From the NCBI GenBank assembly GCA_022478985.1, contig JAKSZP010009511.1, forward strand, positions 1 to 64,000: 64,000 bases of DNA. The letters run 5' to 3'. Positions within the stretch are counted from its first letter, which is position 1. Every line of letters starts with the position of its first letter. The DNA comes from Massospora cicadina (taxonomy: Eukaryota > Entomophthoromycota > Entomophthoromycetes > Entomophthorales > Entomophthoraceae). Position numbers and translations under genes: made by a program. Positions 22,457 to 36,279 of this stretch are shown here, piece after piece. The notes below the pieces were generated by a model. The model saw only the letters and a program-made list of their open reading frames with translations. It made no database searches and was not told the origin of the DNA.

Positions 22457-23089
22457 TGTCAAGAATCTATATGACTGGATGACAAGCCACCATTATGACC
22501 ATGCGGCTCATTGGAGGAATTCCGCCAAAGAATCAATGGTCAGAATCCGCCGAGGATATTTCAGAGCTATAAGTGATTGGTCACTTTAGGATAAGGGGAT
22601 AATGGGTCATAATGGGTCTTATTGGATTGCCTTCAAAATAGGGCGATAAGGCGATGTCGACATTTAAAAAAAAGATATATTGGATCACCTTGAATCAAGG
22701 CAATAAAGAATTGAAGAATAACAAGTTGAAACCAATGAAAAGATGGAGGCATGAATAAACTAAGAGAAAGGGTTGGTACCGACAGTCATTGCTGGGATAT
22801 CAGTGAAGCAAGGGGACTGAAGGGAGAGGTATTAGGAGGTTTTTAGAAAGAAGAAAAGAAGTAGATAGGAAGGAAGAAAGGAGCGGACTAGAAGAAGATC
22901 CGCTGATGTATTATATTCTAAATAAAGAAGTGTTTGAGGGAAATCGCTTCCATTTTATTATAAATTAAGTGGTTACAAGTGCATCAAGGAACTGGTGATT
23001 ATCATATCATCCGTTCCAATTGTTCAATGGGGAAAACCCTGTGTGAAAAACCTTTTAGCAGGTACATACCAAATCACTGAGATTCAACA
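22457..23089 (+). repeat. 3' LTR of element B
   Basis: It starts TGTCAAGAATCTATATGACT and ends GAGATTCAACA. It differs from the 5' LTR by scattered substitutions and a few one-base indels, so the insertion is not recent. Confidence 0.93.
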
Positions 23090-23994
23090 CATCAAAATTT
23101 ATCAGTGATTAAGGATCAAAAATATCCTAAGTATATCCAAACTTGGGATTCATGGCCTAGCTCTTCCACTTAATAATATTCAACTATGATGACATGGGCC
23201 TGGGGCTTTGTTGGTTAAGTCAGACTTAATAATAATAGTTGACTTGATGACTTGGTCACATGGGCTTTGTTGGTCCATGTCAGAATTAGCTTTTAATGTT
23301 CATTGAGTTTTCAATGAAGTTAATTACTAATTAGTGATATGAATTGCTTTAGTATGTGCTGCTGATTGCTTAAGAGGAGCATCGTTCAGCTATTTGCAGA
23401 TGCGTCATAAATGCTGTCTTGAGATATTATGAGTTTGACAACAACCCTGGGGCCATGTGAGATGCCCCACTTCAAAAGGATTGTAATCCCTCAGATGAAC
23501 TTATTACATTCTTTCTCTGGCTAAGTGCCATTGAAAATGAGACATCATGGGTAAGATGTGGTTAATATTGAACCCTATAGATTATCTCCAAATTGATGCT
23601 AATAAAATAAAATCATTTAATACTACAATTTAATTGTTTAATATACAAGCTTTTTGTATTTAATACTTTTTTGTTGTATTAAGCTGTTAAATTACTTAGG
23701 ATCAGAAAAATCAGGCAGCGAGCCATTGTACAAGTAACCAACAGAAAAATACAGCTTTAAAGTGTATTTAAGGAGTTAATATCTTGATAATGTCACCATA
23801 TGGTCTATTGTCTCCATACAGTAGACGCTTAAAACTCCAAATTATTTCTGAAAAAGAACCAGTCCAATTAAAGTAGGCCTAAAATTAAACAAGCATGAAG
23901 AGCAAACTCACTGCTACCTCTTGGCGCACGTGTCCACCCCTCAACCTGGGGATAAACAACGTGTGGCTGTAATAAGTGACAACTAGCCCAAGCC
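23090..23994. other. Unassigned AT-rich segment between B and E gag
   Basis: If B simply split E gag, the rest of the N-terminal gag domain should start at 23090. I cannot read it there. The first 800 bases are AT-rich with many stops and no recognisable domain. This may be heavily decayed gag or a further unidentified insertion. Confidence 0.35.
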
Positions 23995-25580
<1,586 letters not shown>

Positions 25581-25769
25581 TTGCTGACGAATCACATGTG
25601 CCTGACTCACTTATTACAATTATTCCATCACCCCTCGTTGAAATTATCCCTGGGGATGAATATGAAGAGGGTTACGAGAATTTGGTTACTATGTACTAGG
25701 AGTACCCGCTGAAGTGTAGGTTTCTGATTTTTTAAACGCTGGAGGAGTAGATGAGACCACCATACCTGA

Positions 25770-26690
25770 GGATATGTACCTCAGCCAAGTTCTAGGGTGT
25801 CCTGCAGCTATTAACATCGCCAGAAATGCTGATGAGCTCATATCTGGATTAATTAGTCCTTTCCAGCGAGGTCACACCATGAAGTTCATCTTGGAAAGTA
25901 ACCCTGAGACTTCTTGCAAACTAACCTCCACCTTATGGCTCAAGGAGGTCTTAGCTCTGTAGTCTAACTTTGAAGGAACACTCACAAAGGTGGAAGTTGT
26001 CATCCAAAAAGTCCAGGTGATGGCCATCCTGGATACTGGCTCCCTGGTGAGCGTAATCTCCATAAACCTGATGAAAAGATTAAGCTGGCGCCATTTGGAG
26101 TACAATCGAGGTTTTGGGACCTCCAGCCTGAACAACACCTGTGCCATTGGGGCATCCTTCCCTTCACATTTTATTTTTGGGAAGCTCATCTTATTGTCCC
26201 CCACAGTGGCCTTTGACAATAAAACCTATGATGCTCATAGGTACCCAATTTATGATCGAATATGAGGGAACTATCAACATGAAGCAAGGTTTCCTCTCGT
26301 TACTCAATTATGAAGTTCCTTTAGTTTTATCCAATAAAGATCCCAGCAAGAACGAATACTCTTGCCTGGTTGAGTACCCGTTTTTGCTTTGCCTTTACAT
26401 TACACCACCTCTGGGCAAAATACAAAATAATTGACTGAGTTAGTGGATGCTAAGGATAGTATTCCTTTTATATGCTGTAGAAGAGGTAGTGATTAAGCCA
26501 GGTGAAAAACGAATGGTTGACACAAAGATCACTTTCCAAATCCCACACCACTGCTTGTTGCACCTCATAAGTATTGAGGGCGTTATCCCCTTGGAGCCTT
26601 GGGTATTGCCTGGCGTTCTAGACCCAGCCTACCAGAGGCCTATTACTCATATGTTGGGAACCTCACCGGCAAGGACATAGTTGTAAGAAA
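25770..26690 (+). pseudogene. Element E protease region
   Basis: VQVMAILDTGSLVSVIS at about 26014-26060 contains the LDTGS active site of a retropepsin. The downstream part (about 26170-26270), with AHLIVPHSGL-like and YDAHRYPIYD segments, corresponds to element G2 near 60400-60480. The preceding block 25774-25962 (LSQVLGCPAA.NIARNADELI) matches LRQVLRSF in G2. The linker 26447-26680 (VVIKPGEKRMVDTKITFQIP) also matches G2 (VVIKAGEQMVVDKNITVQIP). Stops interrupt the frame. Confidence 0.75.
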
Positions 26691-26929
26691 ACAACAGGAG
26701 ATTGGCAGAGGCTTGTCAGTCCCTGTGGAGGGCATTAACAAATTCACTTCATTGGCTTTACGTTGGATATGGGCCTGCCAACAGATAACCTGTTATGTAC
26801 CTTACTCAATGTCCATATCTTGGATGAGCTGACCCCAGATGAACTTGACAAAGTTCACACTCTATTGGAAGAATTTAGCGACATATTCTCCAAATCAAAT
26901 AATGACTATGGTCATATAAAGGCTTGAGC

Positions 26930-28200
26930 CAATCCATTGATGTGGTTGATGCCCGTCCTATTTGGTCAAAACCTAACTACAAGTCAAAGATGGAAGAACA
27001 GCAGATGAGGACTGAACTCAAGCAGTTAATAGACGCGGGGTTACTAGTTCTTTCACAAAGCCCTTGGTCTTCCCCCTTTTGCTAGTTAAAAAGAAGAACG
27101 GAGGTCATTGGGTAGTCATGGACTACCACAAGTTAAACAACCTCATGAAAAAGGATAGCTATCCTGTTTCTGCATTGATGAAGCCCTAGCACAACTCTCA
27201 TGATCTAATTTCTTCTCCTCAATGAACTTGGCTAGCGTCTATTAGCAAATAGACCTTTCTCCCCAAGACCAGGATAAATGTGCTCTTATTTTCAGTAAAT
27301 GTCTTTCCAACCCACCTGGTTACCTCAAGGGTTGTGCAATGCACCTGAAAATTCCAGCACGCAATGGATCACATCTTACAAGACCTGAAGTTAAGCTGTG
27401 TCATTTTCTATCTTGATGACATCATGGTGCGCTTAAAAACCTTTAGTAGACATCTTGATCACCTGAAGGAGGCATTTCAACGCTTACGCAAGTCAAATAT
27501 CAAGTTAAAACCCTCAAAGTGCACCTTCTTCCAAAGTAAATTGGAAATCCTTGGACACTCCATTTCTCAAGAGGGAATCCAACCCATAGAAGATAAGGTC
27601 AAATAGATCTCAAAAATGCTTCCCCCAAAGATTTATGAGATATTTAGGTTATTCTAAAATGATGGGGTATTATTATCAGTCGATCCCTAAGTTCTCCCAA
27701 CTCAGCAAACTACTCATTCACTATCTAACTAAGAACACCTCTTTCCATTGGGGCGCTGAACAGAAGGCCGCTTTTGAGACGTTGAAGCAAATGCTACAAC
27801 AACGTCCTATCATGAGGCACCCTTGCTATGGAAACCATTTATCTTGTTTACTGATGCCTTTGACTACACCATTAGGGCCATCTTAGTACAATTGGATGAA
27901 AACGGTATAGATCATCATGTATCTTATTTCAGTAAGATGTTATCAAAGGTGAAACACAACTATAGTGTAAAGAGAAGGAGTGCCTTGATGTTCTGTTAGA
28001 TGTAAAGCACTACCTCCCTTTCCTGTATGGGACCACCTTCACTGTGGTTACAGACACGCTTTATTATAATGGTTACAGAACATGATGGATCCTACTGGCC
28101 AGTTAACCTTCTGAGCTCTAAAGCTCCAGCATTATGACATGAAGATCAAACACCGTGCTGGAACCTGTCACATGAATGTTGATGTATTGACTTGGCTACC
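26930..28200 (+). pseudogene. Element E reverse transcriptase and RNase H
   Basis: LKQLIDAGLLVLSQSPWSSP and LLVKKKNGGHWVVMDYHKLN at 27015-27140 mark the start of a Ty3/gypsy reverse transcriptase. 27364-27606 contains IFYLDDIMV with an intact YLDD catalytic box, then LKPSKCTFFQSKLEILGHSI. RNase H spans about 27740-28200, with FETLKQML, a TDAFDYTIRAIL-type segment in a shifted frame, and the terminal MKIKHRAGTCHMNVDVLTWLP. Several frameshifts and stops are present despite the conserved active site. Confidence 0.82.
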
Positions 28201-28350
28201 AGTCCTTCAATTGATAATAGTGAGGCGGAGAGGTTATATGACCTCTTAATGGCCCCCAATGACTGGGAGGATGAGGATGAGCTTGTACAGAAAATGTTAG
28301 CCCGGCACTACCACAACACCAAGGTGGAGAGTTGAAAGTTATACAAACAG

Positions 28351-28764
28351 GTGGGGGCAAAGTATCTACCTTACCTTTGGAACTCAAAACATGTACTTGC
28401 TATCCTGAAAGCTCACTCCACTCTAGGTCATGGAGGAATAAATAAAACCTATGAGTGGATTAAGGATCAGTACTATTGGGAAGGAATTATGAACACTATT
28501 GTCAAAGTCTTGAATGCCTGCCTCACGTTTAAAAACAATTCAGTTTTAAGACTAATTACCAATATCAACCAACTACCCCTCAACAACAGTTACAAACCAT
28601 CTGCCTAGACGTAGTAGGTCCCTTCTACAGACTACTAGTAGAAAAAATTTTTATCCTAGTAGCCATTGAACACTCTACTAAGTGGGTTGAAGCTGTGGCT
28701 CTCCCTGTCCCAACAGCCAAGGCCACAGCAATATTTTTACAATAAAACATTTTCACTCATCATG
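28351..28764 (+). pseudogene. Element E integrase, first part (cut by D)
   Basis: The H2C2 region AHSTLGHGGINKTYEWIKDQ and YYWEG (28408-28480) leads into the core segment EHSTKWVEAVALPVPTAKAT (about 28665-28725). The frame stops at ...IFTHH where element D begins. Its continuation HGCLQVILCD is found at 43744 on the other side of D. Confidence 0.85.
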
Positions 28765-29903
28765 TGTAAAAATTTACTTTGGTTGATTATTGGCAGGCAA
28801 CTCAGTAACCTTTTTACTGCACAGGTTTGGTTTCCTCATGCACTTCGTCACGTTGTATAGAATGTATTACTAATAAATAATAGTATGGAGACTATTATCC
28901 ATAGTTGAGATTGAACTATAATTTGGCCCAACGCTTGGCCAGTATTTCCAATTCAAATACTCTTGAAGTCATACTCATAAGTTTTGATCCCTATACTCTT
29001 GTCCACCCAATCTTCGCTAAGATACCCCGTGACAGTCTCTCTCTGACCAACACACAGTTGGCAGCTATCCCTGGTTGTGGTTCATTTTTCTCTAATCCCT
29101 GCTCAGATCTTTACTCTTCTCTCTGAGAGTCTTCCAATTATTGCCTTCTGCAATAATATCCTTGAGATAGAACAACACAATAGAAGCTGATAGTCTAACT
29201 ATACACCAAATTGCTAATGTAACTCTAAACACTGTAGATAATAATGCTTTCATAGATGAGGTTTTTATTATAGTAAATCCTAGGGAATTATATAGTGGGG
29301 ATTCAGCTGTCTAACCCTTGGTTGACACCTCTTCGATGAAATGGCAGCCATTGTCATTGAATCACCCATCCTCGTCTCAGCAGCAATGGTCTTCCCCATC
29401 CTGGCTAGGATTATGTCTTTGGACATCCTTGAGACCTCAAACAGAAAGAGTTGGAAAACGTGTACCTAACGGTTTCCTCTTGATCCAAGCGAACCAACCA
29501 TAATTGGCTAGTGACATGCTTAGGTAATGGGACTTATTACCCATTATGGCAGGTCACTCACCAACTGATCAATTTTCTAGTTGCAGGTGGCATCACTCGC
29601 CTCACAACTTACTATTCATTCCCAATCAGTCAGTGATGAAACCTGACCAATCCCAATTGGTACACCTGATAGTTAATCAAAATCAGATGCCCCTATTTCA
29701 TCAGCAACTCCTCCTGATGAGATCTTAAGTATTCATCTGGATTGATCCCAATGGATATGACCAGGCGAATATCTCAAAATCTCCCAAACGTAGTTCCTCT
29801 GAAACTTGGGCCAACTGATTTCCAATTAACTTCGCCTTAGGAAATTTCCCCTAGCGATACCAGGTAATATAGCAGGCTGGGAATATGGGCAAAAATCCCA
29901 ACA
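28765..29903 (-). repeat. 3' LTR of element D
   Basis: On the plus strand it starts TGTAAAAATTTAC and ends AATCCCAACA. It aligns along its length with 42596-43738 with scattered differences. The adjacent polypurine tract on the minus strand, GGCAAGAAGGGGGATG (29904-29919), marks this as the 3' end. Small open frames inside it are not genes. Confidence 0.93.
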
Positions 29904-30556
29904 CATCCCCCTTCTTGCCTAGATTTCCAGCGAGAAAAGGACTGGGGCATGAGAACACCACTTTGGACACCTGGTCAAATACTTCATTGGTTCAAGCAGA
30001 GTACACTTGTCAATACTCAACGCTGCTCGGGATGACCTTTGGCATATGGCGTTCTTCCTCTTCCTCCTCACTACCGCCTTCTCAGAGCGCGGTCCCATGA
30101 CCTTCTGTCATGCTGGGCTGATCAATTTACTTGTGACGTTATTAGTCCTGGGATCTGGTTTTCCCCCTCATCAGGGTATATGACCCACTGTCATATTCAG
30201 GATTCTTGGTCTGGCGCCCTTGATTTCCTAATTTTCTCCTCATCCTAGACAAAAGACTCTTGCCATCAATGTTTGTTTTGTGGCTTAATTAAAAATACTT
30301 ATTTCTTATTTGCTCTTGTTATTTTGCTCATAACCTCTTGGCATTTGTCATTCATAATTCTTCCCTTGGAGAGCTTATCTCATTAATTTTGAGATTAATT
30401 CCTCCAAATTGGATCTTAATGGATTATAGAGTGCATAATGTCAACTTCTATATAAGTCTGACATCCCCTCTCTCATCCAGCTCATATATAGAATCCCAAG
30501 TCTCGCTACCAGCAGCTCCTCAATAGTCTGTCGATTCAGACCTCCATCTCTTCCAG

Positions 30557-31369
30557 AAGATGAGTTGGTATGCTTGATGGAACCTCTTTTATGGTCCTTC
30601 CAGGACTCATACGCCTAGTTTGGCACAACCAGCTAGTCCTTCTGACAAATTATCGAAAATTGTAACTAATCCCTCTGAAACTAGGCGAGCTATCATAAAA
30701 GACAACTCTTGACTGACTCTTCCTCTGCTGTCAATTCCAGAGTTGGACTTCAAAACTCTCCTGGATTCAGCTCCTTTTGCTGATGCTCCAAACATAATTG
30801 TAGATGCTCTGGAGATTATGCCAGTTGCTCATGATCGTTCATTTCTGGCCAGGTCAGACCTGCTCCCTGAGTTTCTCTTCTGACTCAGTCAATTTTACAA
30901 ACCCGCTGTTCTGGTCTCTGAGCTCTCAATCAGTAACAGCATTCACTTTGAGCTCCCCTACGCTGAACTCCGGGCCCAAGTTGCTGAGGCTTTGACTTTA
31001 GTGCTGAATCCCTCTGATCTTGATAACCTTCTAGATCGGGATACTGCTGCTTATGCTCTTCACTTTGCTGGCCAAGTTCTTTGAAGTTGGTCCATGAAGC
31101 TTCCAGCCTCTCCTGGGTTCCACCGTTCTTTCAGCTTTAGCTTCCAAGAAGCCTGTAGTCACCGCTTGCAGGATGCAATCTGCTCTCTGCATGAATATAT
31201 CTTCTCTGGAGCTTCCCATCAGTATCTTCCACTAATGGCGTTGATAGGGGGCATGATTTGGCAACCTCCATCAAGTATTCCTTCTTTGTTGCCAACCCAC
31301 ATGTCTGCTGTCCTTGATGAAGCCTGTTGGCAGGTGCTCAGAACTAATCTTCCAGCTCCGGTGCCATAA
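30557..31369 (+). pseudogene. Antisense reading frame of element D (aORF)
   Basis: On the strand opposite to D's genes, between integrase and 3' LTR, one frame is open for about 270 codons apart from four stops. It starts at an ATG near 30557 and includes IPELDFKTLLDSAPFADA, DLLPEFLF, YAELRAQVAEALTLVL, RLQDAICSLHEYIFSGAS and HQYLPLMALIGGMIW. The blocks DLLPEFLF and QYLPLMALIGG correspond to EILPKFF and QYFPIMALLGS of the aORF in element B, in the same order and at similar spacing. A further open stretch (31439-31660) may be its C-terminal part. I recognise no domain. An alternative is that this is a host gene fragment captured by an ancestor of both elements. Confidence 0.55.
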
Positions 31370-31660
31370 TGGGATTACTCAGGGTTATTCATTAATTGCC
31401 TCTTTATATACTGATGCTTTCCTCCCCGCTCCAATGTTTTGCGATTGGCTTCCTCTGACATCTCAATTTTCCTTCCCCTTTTCGCTTTCTCTCAGGGCGC
31501 AGAGTCCACTCAACATATGTGGTTTTGTGTAGGTCTCACCCTTGTTAGCGTCAGATTGCATATTGATTTTGACAAGCTGTTCTTTCCTACCGCAATCCAT
31601 CCTCCCTCCCCCAAGAGGCAACATAGGTGGAATCATCCCCATACCGAGGACAATCAATAA

Positions 31661-32440
31661 GAATAAAAATTATAAAAATTATTGGCTTTTTTATCTATGC
31701 GGTTTATAATCTTTTTTCCATATCTTTATCAATTTTTTATCTTTATTTTTCTTTTTTACTATGGAACTTGACCTTGTTTCAGTTCAATGGTCCATCTTTT
31801 TTTATTTTTCTCACAAACTGGGTCCTGGGTGCTTAAACCTGCCAGTTTTCCATGGTTCAGAGGTCCTTTTCTCAGACTTAACCATCTAGATTAATTCAGA
31901 GGTCCTTTTTTGGACTTGACCTAATCTTCAGGACATGATCAACTTAATGGTTCATCAGTCCTTTAGGAACTCTTTTATTTTTTTTCATCAATCCAATGCT
32001 CTAGATATTTAGCATGGACTCGATTCACAACTCTTCCATCCAAGAGATTCTTGATGGAGTAAGCATTGGTCGCCATCTTGGCGATTACTTTTAATGGACC
32101 TGACCACTTTGCATCTAATTTGTTTCTTCATCCAAAACCATGCATATCGCAATAGTCAACTCTTTCCCCTATTTGATATTCTTCTAATGCCAGTCAATTA
32201 TTGTCATCCGTAAATTTCAGTCATATCCTTTTCTTCAAGGTTGTTTCAAATGTTTGCAATTGCATATAGATCAGGATACTCATCAGTCAGTTCAAGTATT
32301 TCTTGGTACTCATCCCTGACGTAGGTTCCACCACCAAATATAAAATTGGCGGCAACGCGGCCTTTCTTCCATATAATAATTCAAATGGCATCTTTCCTGT
32401 TGCCATATGATGACTAATGTTGTATGCGAACATCACTGAA
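31661..32440. other. Element D, non-coding part downstream of integrase
   Basis: AT-rich sequence between the antisense frame and the integrase end. On the minus strand it still contains decayed integrase C-terminus (about 32000-32440). No independent gene is seen. Confidence 0.45.
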
Positions 32441-33258
32441 CTCATGTACATTCCTCATGCAGAAGTTCTCCCTGTGACTAGCTTCCTCAGCATCACGGCC
32501 AGCATCCCATTGACCCATTCTACCAGTACGTTCATCTCTGGCTGGTATGGTACTGACATGACTCCTCGGATCCCCATTAATTTGTTTAACCTTGGGATCA
32601 CATGAGATGTGAAGTTGATCCCATTGTCACTCAGCAGGACCTGCGGACATCCATGCTGGTATACCACTTGATCCAGGATGAACCTCGCAGTACTGGTAGC
32701 ATCTACTCTGGTTAGGACCTTCGTCTCAACCCATCTCATCAGATGGTCAATGGCAACTATGATGTACTTGACTCCCCCTGTGCTCATTGTCAGCGGTCCC
32801 ATTTTGTCAATGGACACCATGTGCCAGGAGAAACCAGGGCGGACCAGTCAGTATCCAGTTGTATTCTTGTGTGGTTTGTGCAGCTGGCACTCCACACAAC
32901 AAGCCAGATAATCCGCGACATTGTAGTTGATCAATTCCCAGTAATAATACTGGTGAATATGGTCAGTTGTTTTCCTCAGGCCTCCATGCCTGACAACCTT
33001 GTGAGCTGCTTGTACTATTGCTGCTCTTTCTGACGGTTTTGGGAATAATAGTCGCTTCCCATTGATCATCTTTAATACTTGTCCATCCATAGTATTGATG
33101 TTTTCCATTACTTTCCGAAGCGCACCTTGGATTTCTTGGAGCTCGTCCCCAATTTTTCCTTTGACCATTCTCTGGAATAGCTCATCCACCTGCGGGTATA
33201 CCAACTGTATCATTGGCAACTGCAATAAGCCATCCGCGTTCTGGTGAGAAGCCCCCAC
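32440..33258 (-). pseudogene. Element D integrase
   Basis: Complement of 32848-33258 has the H2C2 zinc region: AAHKVVRHGGLRKTTDHIHQ, then YYYWE and CCVECQLHKP. Complement of 32455-32820 is the catalytic core with MVSIDKMGPL (first D), VLLSDNGINFTSH (second D) and VLVEWVNG (E), so the DDE triad is retained. It is closely related to the integrase of element B (VAIDHL.RWVE against VAINHLTRWVE). Frames are separated by stops and the tail beyond 32440 is degraded. Confidence 0.85.
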
Positions 33259-33312
33259 TTGGTGGACTATCTCATAATCATAAGCCTGAAGCTTAAGTGC
33301 CCATCAGGCCAG

Positions 33313-34430
33313 TCATCCTTCCGGTTCTCTTAGATTGTGCAGCCAAATCAGAGAAGAGTGGTCCATCACCACCTTAAAGTGCGTTCCATGGACGTACACC
33401 CAAAACTGCTTACATGCATAAATGACCACAAGGCATTCCCGATCAGTCACAGTGTAGTTCCTCTCAGCGGCTGAGAGTGTCCAGCTCACATATGCCACTG
33501 GATGTTCATCCCCAAGTTCATCTACTTGGCTCAGTACAGCACCAATCGCCATCAATTAAGCATCAGTTTAGATGATAAACTCCTGATCAAAATTTGGATA
33601 TTTCAGAATTGGCGAATCTTTCATTTACCAGCGTACCTCATTGAGGAGTCCTGAACCTTCCATTCTATATGAATCCTTTTTTGGATCCTTTAATAAATGG
33701 AATAATGGCTCAGCTATTTGAGCGAAGTCCTGAATAAATCTTTTATAGTATCTGACCATCCCAAGGAGCACTTGGATGTCTCAGACACTCTTCAGTACAG
33801 CCATACGTTCTATAGCTGCTATCTTTTGGGTTTGCAGCTGCAATCCAATGGGGTTGATTATGAATCCCAGGTATTCCAACTTTTTATAGAAGTGACGCTT
33901 CCGTGGCTTGATCTTCAGGTTAGCCATGGACAGTTGCTTAAATACTTCTTCCAAGTGGTGCAGGTGATAAGTAAACGTCCTACTGAACATGTTGATATTG
34001 TCCAGATATACCAGGATTCATGACAACTTCAAGTCGCTTATTATCGCATCCATGGCCATCTGGAACGTTGCAGGCGCATTAATGAGACCCTGGGGTATCC
34101 TCAGCGGTTGGTATAGCCCCTGCGCGGTAATAATCACGCATTTTTCTTGGTCTTCCTTTGGCAAGTTGATCTGCCAATATCCTGAGATCAGATCCATTGT
34201 GGAGAAACACTTCGCTTCTCCTAAACAATTTAGTGCATCATCAATCCTTGGTAGGGGATACAAATTCTTCTTCATAATTTTGTTCAGCCTTCAGTAGTCA
34301 ATCACCATTTGGCTGGATCCATCCTTCTTCTTCACAATCAGAATCGGAATCTCCCAGGGACTTGACAATGGAACTAGAAGCCCATGCTTCACTAGTTTAC
34401 TGATTTCATCATCCACTACCACTTCAGTGG
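33313..34430 (-). pseudogene. Element D reverse transcriptase and RNase H
   Basis: Complement of 34018-34275 carries [20 protein letters not shown], then STMDLISGYWQINL and APATFQMAMD. The catalytic box follows as YLDN at about 34000, with the last aspartate lost. Complement of 33781-33990 has LKIKPRKRHFYKKLEYLGFI. RNase H (complement of 33313-33555) has AIGAVLSQVDELGDEHPVAY, ECLVVIYACKQF and VVMDHSSLIWL. At least two frameshifts are present. The order and motifs are standard for Ty3/gypsy. Confidence 0.85.
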
Positions 34431-35440
34431 CTTTTGATCTTCAGATTGATCTCATCCTTACCAGTAAATAGTTCCCCAGTGTTGACCTTGTGAATTACAT
34501 CTTGTGCGCATCCCAAATTGTGGTCGTCCTGAGTGAACACTTCCCAATATTTCTCAAATAGTTTGAGCATCTCCTCCTGCTGGCCTTCTGGCAGATCAGC
34601 GAGCTGCTCACAATCAACCAATAGATTGATGCTTTTGGCTACCCCAGCCAGTAATACCATTTCGTCAAGTGACCCAAAATCGTGGAATCTTATCATTTTG
34701 ACCATTGGGATCAGATGAATAAACATGATGATCTAATTCCTCTTGATCTTCATCGGTTTTTCAGTCAAATTTGCCAGGAGAACTCGAATTTCTCCATGGC
34801 CTGGCATTGTTATTCCAGGAGCCACCCATGGCTCCACTCTGGACTTCTTCCAGGGGCTTCCAACCTCCCCAAACAACAGCTCAGAGATCTTTAAAGTCAA
34901 CCCTGTGTCAACTAATATCTGTGATCTGGCCAGTATGGTCCTCTCATTCTTGATCCTTAGTGGAATTCCCCGGTTCTCTAGGATTTCTGCCAGCATTTCA
35001 TGCCACTTCCTACCAATTAATTGGTATCAAATCGGTACATTGCCATCATTGTATATCAGATTGATGAAGTTGTTTTTCCGATTCAATGGAGCTTCACCAT
35101 CCTTCTGGTATACCAATGGTAACGTCTGACTCAAGATGGTCAATGTATTATCCTCAAAGTTACATTTAACTCTGTATTTCCATAGAAACTCTGTTCCAAT
35201 CAGGATTTCATAGTTTTGGTTTGCCAAAACTATCACTGGCGCAGATACCACCAATGACCCAAATTGTAGTGGCAGCGCACTATATGCTCCACAGGAAATG
35301 GTGGTGTTTGGCCCAGCCGTCCCATATTCTCTCTTGTGTTCCAAGTCCAGCGAGATCTTCATCCTCTTTACCAGCTTGTTTGAGACAATATTGATGGGAG
35401 CTCCACTGTCAACAATCACCCTCACCCTCACTCTATTCAC
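34424..35440 (-). pseudogene. Element D protease and linker
   Basis: Complement of 35027-35440 begins VRVRVIVDSGAPINIVSNKL with an intact DSG active site and continues to YEILIGTEFLWKY, a full retropepsin domain of about 110 residues. Complement of 34733-34996 and 34424-34726 form the linker to reverse transcriptase, including VAPGITMPGHGEIRVLLAN (element B: VAPGIILPGHGEIKVLIAN) and QDDHNLGCAQDVIHKV. This is the best preserved protease in the window. Confidence 0.85.
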
Positions 35441-35619
35441 TTGTATATCTATATATACACTCAGAGTATTGTAATATAGTATTTACTGAGTGAATGGTGG
35501 CGTTATAAGCTGAATCTAGGGTGTAAATAATTTGCACCAATAATTCAGGAAACAATTCCTTTATCATGCTGAGGGGGATAGACAGATTAGCCTCATCTAT
35601 CCGATGTCAGATAACTCTT

Positions 35620-36180
35620 CACGATTCTCAATGGTTCAAATCTTCTCTGCCAGCTGTCAGGTGTATATCCAGGCAACTTCCTGGATTATCTTGGGGTCAA
35701 TTCTCTTCGCCCTAGCTCTGGTCATGGCATTCACATCCATATCAACCACTTGATACAGCTGATCCTGCTCATCGTCTACAAAGGGATCATTAATATCAAT
35801 TTCTTCATTCATGATATTGAAAGGAACAGGTTTCTCTGCAGCTCTAGACTGTTCCTCATCTAGGCTGTGGGACCTTTTCCTGAATCCTTGGCGGCTGCTG
35901 TCTCCTTGGCCTGTACCACATTAATCTGATCCTTCAGCTTTTTACAGTGTACAGAGAAATGTCCTTTCCCAACACACTGATAGCAGACCTTCTCCTTTTT
36001 GTTTAACTGTCTGAATTCTTTGTGTTTATTTCCCGGCATAGTTTGATTGGTAGCCTCCTTTTATCCTTCATTTCTCTTCATGGGATTCAGATTTCATACT
36101 GGATTGGACTTGAAGCTCCTAAATGGGGCATCAAATGTCGCTCCCAAAATCTTCAGGTTATCTATCATTTGCGAGGTAGT
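35620..36180 (-). pseudogene. Element D gag, C-terminal part with zinc knuckle
   Basis: Complement of 35944-35985 encodes CYQCVGKGHFSVHC, a complete CX2CX4HX4C knuckle. It is followed by a charged region with DQINVV. This part resumes on the left of the LINE insertion; the capsid part is on the right (41616-42571). Together they form one gag gene split by the LINE. Confidence 0.8.
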
Positions 36181-36279
36181 TATTTATATCACAAAAAAGC
36201 TTTTCTTTCCCGTTATTATTACTTTTAATAATAACATGATTCTATGCAATTTCTCCAAGATTGACAATCAACCTGGAAT

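Larger units (their letters stand above)
14175..23089 (+). mobile_element. Ty3/gypsy element B, both LTRs present
   Basis: LTRs of 632 and 633 bp (14175-14806, 22457-23089) enclose a primer-binding site, gag with zinc knuckle, protease, reverse transcriptase, RNase H, integrase, a long 3' region with an antisense reading frame, and a polypurine tract. Copy 2 of the anonymous module sits between RNase H and integrase. The flanks are AATAT on the left and CATCA on the right, so no target duplication is visible. Inactivating changes include a broken protease triad, YLNN instead of YLDD and loss of an integrase aspartate. Confidence 0.88.

Noticed and set aside
28196..32911. Short open frames inside the LTRs and coding regions of D and E on the wrong strand
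   Set aside because: They overlap recognisable reverse transcriptase, integrase or LTR sequence and lack homology to each other. The exception is 30557-31369, which was kept because it matches element B.
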